Positions 1-4,338 of a DNA stretch of 5,294 nucleotides are shown here, piece by piece. Origin of the DNA: an uncultured Bacilli bacterium (GTDB lineage Bacteria > Bacillota_I > Bacilli_A > RF39 > UBA660). Each line of letters opens with the position of its first letter. The stretch's first letter is position 1. The notes beneath the pieces are model-generated. The model saw only the letters and a list, made by a program, of their open reading frames with translations, had not been told where the DNA came from and did not search any database. The DNA lies in the NCBI GenBank assembly GCA_949280095.1, contig CASDHD010000075.1:1-5294 (forward strand). Reading direction: 5' to 3'. The translations under genes were made by a program, and so were the position numbers.

Positions 1-36
1 AAAAAATAAGAGATATTTTATTTTATCTCTCATTTT
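1..36 (-). terminator. Intrinsic terminator of the yceD-rpmF operon
   Basis: Read on the minus strand, positions 36-24 and 15-3 form a 13-bp stem with one G-U pair (position 31 with 8) around an 8-nt AT-rich loop (23-16). The 3' arm runs into a run of U (UAUUUUUU) that continues to the window edge. It begins 15 bp past the rpmF stop codon, as expected for rho-independent termination. The mirror structure on the plus strand also ends in TTTT, so it may stop transcription from the other side too. Confidence 0.8.
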
Positions 37-51
37 GACTGTGAATAGTAA

Positions 52-261
52 CTATTTTTCTTCTGTAGTTTTTATTACTTCTTGATTTTTGTAGTTTCCG
101 CATTTTGTACAAGCACGGTGAGGTCTTATTGCAGCACCACATTTAGCACATGTTGTAATAGCACCTACTTCTTTTTTTAAGTGTGTACGACGCATTCTTT
201 TCTTTGTTTTACTTGTTCTTCTAAATGGAACAGCAAATCTTTGAATATCGAATTTTAACAT
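52..261 (-). CDS. rpmF: 50S ribosomal protein L32 with a Prp-like N-terminal leader
   Basis: L32 is a small zinc-ribbon protein of the large ribosomal subunit. From residue 10 the protein is textbook L32: AVPFRRTSKTKKR, then RRTH, then a four-cysteine ribbon (C38-x2-C41 and C51-x2-C54). What is odd is that L32 normally starts as Met-Ala-Val-Pro, whereas this one begins MLKFDIQRF before AVPF. The codon before Ala10 is TTT and no start codon lies between Met1 and Ala10. The only well-placed ribosome binding site (AAGG/GGAAGGG, about 8-10 nt upstream) serves the ATG at 261. The leader is therefore translated. It closely resembles the L27 leader cleaved by the protease Prp in Firmicutes. The gene starts 3 nt after the yceD stop, with its ribosome binding site inside the last yceD codons, suggesting translational coupling. 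The identity is certain; leader processing is inferred. Confidence 0.97.
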   Translation of the reverse strand: MLKFDIQRFAVPFRRTSKTKKRMRRTHLKKEVGAITTCAKCGAAIRPHRACTKCGNYKNQEVIKTTEEK

Positions 262-264
262 AGT

Positions 265-750
265 TTATTCCCTTCCTTCCTCAAGTAACTCTGTTAATTT
301 TGTGAGCCTTGCATCTATTTTTTCTTTCTCTTCTTGAGCCAGTTCCCAACCGCTACCTTTTAAATTTAAATCTTCACGATTTGCCTGGGTAGCACGAATA
401 GGAATTTCCAGTACAATATTTTCCCATAAAATCTCACTAATATCAAGTGCATTTTTACTTTTTTCGTAAAAATTTCCACAAGAAATTGCAATATCTTCTA
501 TTTTTTCATCGATTTGAGTTGAAAATGGATAGTCAATCGGCTCTAAAGTCATGGAGTCTTGTAACAAAAAAATGCCATCTACAACTAAATCTAAACACAA
601 ATTATTTTCATAATCATAATGAATATTTCCCTCTATATGTAATTTTTTTATGTCTAAAATATCAGCATTTTCATATAACTCTTTAGAAAGTACAACATCT
701 TCCTTTACATCTAAACCAGTATTTAGTATTTTATTTAACTCTATAATCAT
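265..750 (-). CDS. yceD: YceD/DUF177 family protein (23S rRNA accumulation / ribosome biogenesis)
   Basis: This 161-residue acidic protein belongs to the DUF177/YceD family (YlbN in Bacillus subtilis). Members sit directly upstream of rpmF in very many bacteria and are linked to 23S rRNA accumulation; the molecular mechanism is not established. Family features visible here are the acidic central beta-rich part and the late block DISEILWENIVLEIPIRA, corresponding to the conserved (D)L..l..E.i.L.lP region, followed by a charged helical tail. No cysteine motif is seen near the C-terminus; family members differ in this. I chose ATG at 750 because an AGGTGA ribosome binding site (761-756) lies 5 nt upstream. 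A GTG at 759 keeps the frame open but is itself part of that binding site. The stop is 3 nt from rpmF, so the two are one operon. Confidence in the family is high because sequence and position agree. Confidence 0.9.
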   Translation of the reverse strand: MIIELNKILNTGLDVKEDVVLSKELYENADILDIKKLHIEGNIHYDYENNLCLDLVVDGIFLLQDSMTLEPIDYPFSTQIDEKIEDIAISCGNFYEKSKNALDISEILWENIVLEIPIRATQANREDLNLKGSGWELAQEEKEKIDARLTKLTELLEEGRE

Positions 751-755
751 AATCT

Positions 756-761
756 TCACCT
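756..761 (-). promoter_or_regulatory. Ribosome binding site that sets the yceD start
   Basis: AGGTGA on the minus strand lies 5 nt before ATG 750. The in-frame GTG (759-757) falls inside this element and has no binding site of its own upstream, which argues against the longer 164-residue reading. Confidence 0.7.
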
Positions 762-767
762 ATATTA

Positions 768-796
768 ATTATACTATAAAATGAAAGTTCCTACAA
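768..796 (-). promoter_or_regulatory. Sigma-A-like promoter for yceD-rpmF
   Basis: The minus strand has a perfect -10 hexamer TATAAT at 773-768, with TTGTAG at 796-791 spaced exactly 17 bp upstream (3 of 6 matches to TTGACA). The predicted transcription start, about 7 nt downstream near 761, would leave a leader of only about 11 nt that begins at the ribosome binding site. An overlapping TATAGT at 778-773 could serve as an alternative -10. Confidence 0.6.
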
Positions 797-802
797 TCTA
801 CT

Positions 803-831
803 TTATTTTTTATGCAATCATGTGCTAAACT
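803..831 (+). promoter_or_regulatory. Possible promoter for tmcAL
   Basis: TG-C-TAAACT at 823-831 resembles an extended -10 (TGnTATAAT, 4 of 6 in the hexamer). The T-rich stretch at 803-808 (TTATTT), 17 bp upstream, is only a poor -35. Initiation near 838 would place the start just before the ribosome binding site. It faces away from the yceD promoter in the same short divergent region. This is a weak assignment. Confidence 0.35.
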
Positions 832-840
832 ATGAGAAAA

Positions 841-846
841 AAGGAG
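841..846 (+). promoter_or_regulatory. Ribosome binding site that sets the tmcAL start
   Basis: AAGGAG lies 6 nt before ATG 853. The earlier in-frame ATG at 832 would place this element inside the coding region and has no binding site of its own, so the seven extra residues are rejected. Confidence 0.85.
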
Positions 847-852
847 ATTATT

Positions 853-1965
853 ATGGAAAAAATCGGCATAATATGTGAATACAACCCTCTACATAACGGA
901 CATATTTATCATATAAAAAAAATTAAAGAAATGTATCCAAATTCTTTACTTATTCTCGCATTAAATGGATATTTTCTAGAACGGGGCGAAGTAAGCATTT
1001 TAACGAAGGAGGAAAAAACAAATCTTGCCCTTTTATATGGTGTTGATATAGTACTAGAGCTTCCTACTCTTTTTGGAACACAATCCGCCGATATTTTTGC
1101 TTCTACTGCAGTTACAATTCTTCACCACTTTAGAGTTGATAAACTCGTTTTTGGTAGTGAACTTCATAATATCCAAGTGTTGAATGAAATCGTTGATTAT
1201 ATTTTAGAAGATACCTATCAAGAGAAAGTACGTGCCCTATTAGATAAAGGTCTTAACTATCCTACCGCTCTTTCAAAAGCAATTCCTCATCATGTCAACT
1301 TTAATCATCCTAATGACTTGCTCGCGATTTCTTATATCAAGGCGATTAAGCAGAATCGATATTCCATTACTCCTATTTCTATTAAAAGAACAAGTGATTA
1401 TCATGATTTAACAAGTAACGAACAAATCATTAGTGCCTCAAATATTCGAAATAAACTTTTTCTTCATGAAGATATTAAAAGTTTTTTACCAAAGGAAAGT
1501 CTTGATGCTATTATTCCTTTTGATCAAACTCTATTTTTTAAATTATTAAAGACCAAAATCCTTTCTACTCCTCATCTAGAAAATTTTTTAACTGTCGATG
1601 AAGGAATTGAAAGCCGTTTAGTCTCAGGCATGATAGAGAGCGAAGACTTTGCAACTTTTATGCAAAAAGTAAAAACAAAACGTTATACTTATAATAAGAT
1701 TAATCGTATGTGTATTCATATCCTTCTTGGCATACAAAAAAGTGAAAATATAAAAGAGTTGTCTTACATTAGAATTTTAGGCTTTACTAGACGCGGAAAA
1801 GAGTATATACATTCTATCAAAAAAGATTTTTCTATTTCCACCCAAGTCGATAAAACTTCTATACAATATAAGACAGAAATCAAATCCGCTCTTATCTACG
1901 ATCTCTTACATAATACTCATACTTATGATTTCGAAATAAAAAATAAGCCTATTTTTAAAGTATAG
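853..1965 (+). CDS. tmcAL: tRNA(Met) cytidine acetate ligase TmcAL (YlbM family)
   Basis: This cytosolic enzyme uses ATP and acetate to form acetyl-adenylate, then makes N4-acetylcytidine at the wobble position (C34) of elongator tRNA(Met), which protects AUG decoding. The 370-residue protein has the nucleotidyltransferase-like N-terminus GIICEYNPLHNGH with the HxGH ATP motif at 14-17. NGYFLERGE follows at 38-46, then GVDIVLELP at 63-71, HPNDLLAISY at 152-161, KRTSDYHD at 178-185 and SASNIR at 194-199. The late family block YTYNKINRMCIHILLGI is also present. Length is close to the usual size of about 400 residues. One variation is FLERGEV where the better-known relatives read FxQRGEP. It is divergent from yceD-rpmF, its conserved neighbours in Bacilli, and its last 11 bp overlap the end of the opposing gene. 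Family assignment is secure; activity is inferred from homologues. Confidence 0.93.
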   Translation: MEKIGIICEYNPLHNGHIYHIKKIKEMYPNSLLILALNGYFLERGEVSILTKEEKTNLALLYGVDIVLELPTLFGTQSADIFASTAVTILHHFRVDKLVFGSELHNIQVLNEIVDYILEDTYQEKVRALLDKGLNYPTALSKAIPHHVNFNHPNDLLAISYIKAIKQNRYSITPISIKRTSDYHDLTSNEQIISASNIRNKLFLHEDIKSFLPKESLDAIIPFDQTLFFKLLKTKILSTPHLENFLTVDEGIESRLVSGMIESEDFATFMQKVKTKRYTYNKINRMCIHILLGIQKSENIKELSYIRILGFTRRGKEYIHSIKKDFSISTQVDKTSIQYKTEIKSALIYDLLHNTHTYDFEIKNKPIFKV

Positions 1966-1974
1966 GTTTATTTT
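1940..1974. terminator. Shared bidirectional terminator between convergent genes
   Basis: Arms 1940-1952 (AAAATAAGCCTAT) and 1962-1974 (ATAGGTTTATTTT) pair over 13 bp around a 9-nt loop. The single irregular position is G-U in the plus transcript and A-C in the minus transcript. T-rich tracts follow on both sides: TTTATTTTC on plus, and TTATTTTTTATTT on minus. The stop codons of tmcAL (1963-1965, in the right arm) and of the opposing gene (1957-1955, in the loop) both lie within it. Confidence 0.75.
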
Positions 1975-2599
1975 CATCTTTGGATAAAAAACTCTTTATT
2001 GTTCTTTTTCTGGTTAAATCTTCTGGATGAATTCCATTTATAAAAGTCTCTTGGAGAAAAATTTGTAATTCTTCACATCTACTAATTTTTTTCAAAGTTG
2101 GAACTTCATTATTTTGGAGTTTTTCTTTCATTTCTTGCATTTGTTGTTTATATTCTTCTAAATGTTCCATAAAAGAATCAACTACTACTTCTAATAACGC
2201 ACATAATACAATTAGATTTTCAAATTTTAAATGATATTCTTTATTGTATCCAATCATCATTTCTTTGAATGTTAGAAAAATATCGATAAATCTTATCATG
2301 TCACTTTCTTTTTCCTGGCAAGCTTCCATTAATCTACTATAGCCATGAGGCTTTCTCTTACCTGTACTTGCTATAATGTAATGTGGTTGTTCGTTTGGTT
2401 CTAAATTTTTAGTTTGCCAAACCAATTCATTCTCTAAAGTTTTCATTTCATCGCTCGTTTTTACTTTTTCACTGCAACTTAACAATATAAAAGATTTTAT
2501 ATCTTTTATTATATTTTTATAAATCTCTTTAAGTGGATACCCTTTCCATTTTTCTATATATTTCATTATATATTGATTAAAATTCACTTCAAATTCCAT
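1955..2599 (-). CDS. Hypothetical mostly helical protein, 214 residues
   Basis: I do not recognise a family. The protein looks predominantly alpha-helical and soluble. There is no signal peptide. The hydrophobic run ENLIVLCALLEVVVDSF (about 127-143) could be a buried helix rather than a membrane span. It leads into a charged, coiled-coil-like stretch, LEEYKQQMQEMKEKLQ (about 147-162). A Lys/Arg-Gly-rich turn, STGKRKPHGYSR (about 78-89), is the most distinctive segment. The start at ATG 2599 is set by a strong AGAGGGGG ribosome binding site 7 nt upstream. A longer reading to 2659 would overlap mutM by 22 bp and lacks support. It follows mutM after a 38-nt gap without an obvious terminator, so it is probably the last gene of that transcript. 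It ends in the terminator shared with tmcAL. It is likely a real gene because of its binding site and tight packing. Confidence 0.75.
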   Translation of the reverse strand: MEFEVNFNQYIMKYIEKWKGYPLKEIYKNIIKDIKSFILLSCSEKVKTSDEMKTLENELVWQTKNLEPNEQPHYIIASTGKRKPHGYSRLMEACQEKESDMIRFIDIFLTFKEMMIGYNKEYHLKFENLIVLCALLEVVVDSFMEHLEEYKQQMQEMKEKLQNNEVPTLKKISRCEELQIFLQETFINGIHPEDLTRKRTIKSFLSKDENKPIL

Positions 2600-2606
2600 C
2601 AAATAA

Positions 2607-2614
2607 CCCCCTCT
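2607..2614 (-). promoter_or_regulatory. Ribosome binding site that sets the start of the 214-residue gene
   Basis: AGAGGGGG on the minus strand lies 7 nt before ATG 2599, in the gap after the mutM stop codon. It supports starting at 2599 rather than at the upstream in-frame start inside mutM. Confidence 0.75.
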
Positions 2615-2637
2615 TTGTTCAATTTTACCACATATAC

Positions 2638-3456
2638 TTATTTTTGACAAGAGGGACAATAATACGTACTTCTACCATTTATTTTTTCGTTTAAAATCTT
2701 TGTATGACAAATCTTACATTCTTCTTTTTCTCTTTTGTGCACCATGAGTTCTTGCTGGAAACGTCCAGTTACTCCTAAACTAGAAGTATAACTTTTAATC
2801 GTAGTACCACCAAGTTCCATAGCTCTTTTGATAATTTTAGCAGAACTTTCTATAATACTTTGGGCTTCTTGCTTGGTAATAGAACTTCCCTTTTTAAATG
2901 GATTAATTTTTGAAGAAAACAAAACTTCATTTGCATAAATATTTCCAAGTCCACTAATGATAGTTTGATCTAATAGAAGAGTTTTGATTGCTAGATTTTT
3001 ATTTTTAAATTTACCTAAAAGGTAATCAGCAGTTAATCCTTCTTCTCCAGGTTCATATCCTTGCTTTTGAATGGCTTTATTCATCGATAGTTCCGCTTTT
3101 TTTATTAAATTCATACGACCAAATTTGCGTGTATCGTGATATCTTAAATCCGTGTCATCATGAAATGTAAAAATAACATGTTCATGTTTTTCAATTGGTT
3201 CATTTATGTTTTTTAAGAAAAATTTTCCTTCCATACGTAAATGGCTTAAAAGATAATGATTTTCTAGTTCAAAAATTAACCATTTTCCTCTTCTTTTGAT
3301 ATCGATAAACTGATTATCTTTTAGTAAAGCTTTAAATTCTTCCACATCGGACTCTATCATTTTTTCATAAAGGATTTTTACACACTTTATTTTTTTGTTG
3401 AGAATTTGTTTTTTTAAAGTTTTTCTTACTGTTTCTACTTCTGCTATTTCAGGCAT
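2638..3456 (-). CDS. mutM: Formamidopyrimidine-DNA glycosylase (Fpg/MutM)
   Basis: This bifunctional base-excision repair enzyme removes 8-oxoguanine and ring-opened purines, then cuts the abasic site by beta/delta elimination. The 272-residue length is typical. The N-terminus is MPEIAEVETVR: Pro2 is the Schiff-base nucleophile after Met removal and Glu3 is the catalytic acid, which fixes the start at 3456. Other hallmarks are KRRGKW with the DNA-binding Lys58, HLRMEGKF with the void-filling Met75, and HDTRKFG with Arg110 and Phe112 as the other two void-filling residues. DQTIISGLGNIYANE marks the helix-two-turn-helix region. A C-terminal zinc finger (C247-x2-C250 and C267-x2-C270) contains the GRSTYYC strand with Arg262. 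Ala5 replaces the more common Pro (MPELPEVE). The ribosome binding site (AAGAGTGA) is modest. It begins 15 nt after the upstream metallopeptidase-like gene, consistent with an operon. Confidence 0.97.
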   Translation of the reverse strand: MPEIAEVETVRKTLKKQILNKKIKCVKILYEKMIESDVEEFKALLKDNQFIDIKRRGKWLIFELENHYLLSHLRMEGKFFLKNINEPIEKHEHVIFTFHDDTDLRYHDTRKFGRMNLIKKAELSMNKAIQKQGYEPGEEGLTADYLLGKFKNKNLAIKTLLLDQTIISGLGNIYANEVLFSSKINPFKKGSSITKQEAQSIIESSAKIIKRAMELGGTTIKSYTSSLGVTGRFQQELMVHKREKEECKICHTKILNEKINGRSTYYCPSCQK

Positions 3457-3471
3457 ACTATCACTCTTTTC

Positions 3472-4287
3472 TTAAGCAATCTTTCTTATTCTTTCAATCA
3501 TTTCTTCATTAGATTTAAATCTTGTATAGAAAGTGGTTAAAAACTGTTGATATTCATCATCCTTTAAAGGGAATCCCACTTCTAGTCTTTCTATAAACGG
3601 TAACTCGCCGATAGTTGTACAATCAAAATTGCACCCCAATAGATTACAAGTATACTCCACTGGCGATTTCACAAAAGGCCCCTTAAGGATATACCCTACT
3701 TTATAATGATTGATTAAGTTCCTTCTACAATAATTTGTTAAAAGTATGTCATCAAATAATTTTTCGACAATTTTAAGACTTGCAATATTGGCATCTCGTT
3801 CAAAAAATAGAAAATGATGATATTTTTTATACAATTCATATATTCTTTCTTTTTGTACTGACATAGGCGCTATAACAAACTCATACCAAATGCGATGGGC
3901 TTCTTTTATGCACTCTGGTGTTGGAATGATATTTAATGCCATTTCAATTTGCTGGAAGTGTCTTACTTCATGTAACAATCCATAGATAAAAAACATATTA
4001 AATACTTGTATTTGTCCTTCTCTGGATTGATATTTTATCAGTTCTCTCGTTGCTTTTTCTATAGTACTTTTATTATTTTCTGGATTTATTTTTATTTCTA
4101 ATGTTTTAGGAGAAGTCGCCATACCAAGGTTATTTTCAACTACTCTCGTTTTTATTCGATTTTGAAATATAAAATCCTCATTTAATATCGCTATACATTT
4201 ATAAAAAGAAGATATGTTCATTTTTTTCGTTTTATAGTCGTTTAATAAAAGTTTTAAATTCATCATTGTTTGTGCTTCTAAATCCAT
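3472..4287 (-). CDS. Putative zincin-like metallopeptidase (HExxH protein), family not recognised
   Basis: The 271-residue protein contains HEVRH at 106-110 in a hydrophobic helix (FFIYGLLHEVRHFQQ), the classical HExxH arrangement of two zinc-binding histidines and a catalytic glutamate. About 55 residues later, FFERDANIASLKIV offers Glu163 as a plausible third ligand, as in gluzincins. I cannot place it in a named family. There is no signal peptide or membrane span, so it is probably cytoplasmic. The C-terminal part has three closely spaced cysteines (C-x4-C-x3-C, about 214-223) of unknown meaning. Two ATGs, at 4293 and 4287, are possible. I favour 4287 because TAGGG then sits 6 nt upstream, but TTAGG 5 nt before 4293 also works (273 residues). 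A good promoter and a hairpin lie just upstream. It precedes mutM by 15 nt. The zinc site is seen in sequence; substrate and role are unknown. Confidence 0.8.
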   Translation of the reverse strand: MDLEAQTMMNLKLLLNDYKTKKMNISSFYKCIAILNEDFIFQNRIKTRVVENNLGMATSPKTLEIKINPENNKSTIEKATRELIKYQSREGQIQVFNMFFIYGLLHEVRHFQQIEMALNIIPTPECIKEAHRIWYEFVIAPMSVQKERIYELYKKYHHFLFFERDANIASLKIVEKLFDDILLTNYCRRNLINHYKVGYILKGPFVKSPVEYTCNLLGCNFDCTTIGELPFIERLEVGFPLKDDEYQQFLTTFYTRFKSNEEMIERIRKIA

Positions 4288-4295
4288 AATCATCC

Positions 4296-4311
4296 CTACC
4301 TAAAAAGGTAG
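4296..4311 (-). promoter_or_regulatory. Small hairpin enclosing the ribosome binding site of the HExxH gene
   Basis: On the minus strand CTACCT and AGGTAG form a perfect 6-bp stem around a TTTT loop. The 3' arm contains the Shine-Dalgarno-like AGGTAG just before GG and the ATG at 4293. It would form in read-through RNA from the upstream gene. It would probably be lost in RNA started at the internal promoter, whose predicted start falls in the loop or 3' arm. Confidence 0.45.
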
Positions 4312-4338
4312 TATAAACTCTTTTAATTAAAATCACAA
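4310..4338 (-). promoter_or_regulatory. Internal promoter upstream of the HExxH gene and mutM
   Basis: TTGTGA (4338-4333, 4 of 6 to TTGACA) and TATACT (4315-4310, 5 of 6 to TATAAT) are spaced exactly 17 bp apart on the minus strand. The -35 element overlaps the TGA stop codon of the upstream gene. The predicted start near 4303-4301 gives a very short leader. It could drive the HExxH gene, mutM and the 214-residue gene independently of the upstream fusion gene. Confidence 0.6.

Noticed and set aside
229..261. L32 extension as a mis-called start
   Set aside because: There is no ATG, GTG or TTG codon between Met1 and Ala10 (ATT at Ile6 is at best a very rare start), and the ribosome binding site fits only ATG 261, so the extension must be translated.
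229..261. The FDIQ-x-FA leader as a sign of a prophage here
   Set aside because: Such leaders occur on phage capsid proteins, but everything after it is ordinary L32 in its usual place after yceD, and no phage gene is present.
447..686. 79-residue open frame on the plus strand
   Set aside because: It lies wholly antisense to yceD, is rich in Phe/His/Tyr as expected from complementing AT-rich coding sequence, lacks a ribosome binding site and resembles no family.
832..852. Longer TmcAL start adding seven residues
   Set aside because: The strong AAGGAG at 841-846 lies inside this extension and points to ATG 853, which gives the normal family N-terminus.
1955..2599. Membrane protein call for the 214-residue product
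   Set aside because: The one hydrophobic stretch (about 127-143) contains charged residues and is flanked by amphipathic helices, so a buried helix is more likely than a membrane span.
2600..2659. Longer start for the 214-residue protein, overlapping mutM by 22 bp
   Set aside because: The extra residues include the ribosome binding site region, and AGAGGGGG at 2614-2607 is ideally placed for ATG 2599.
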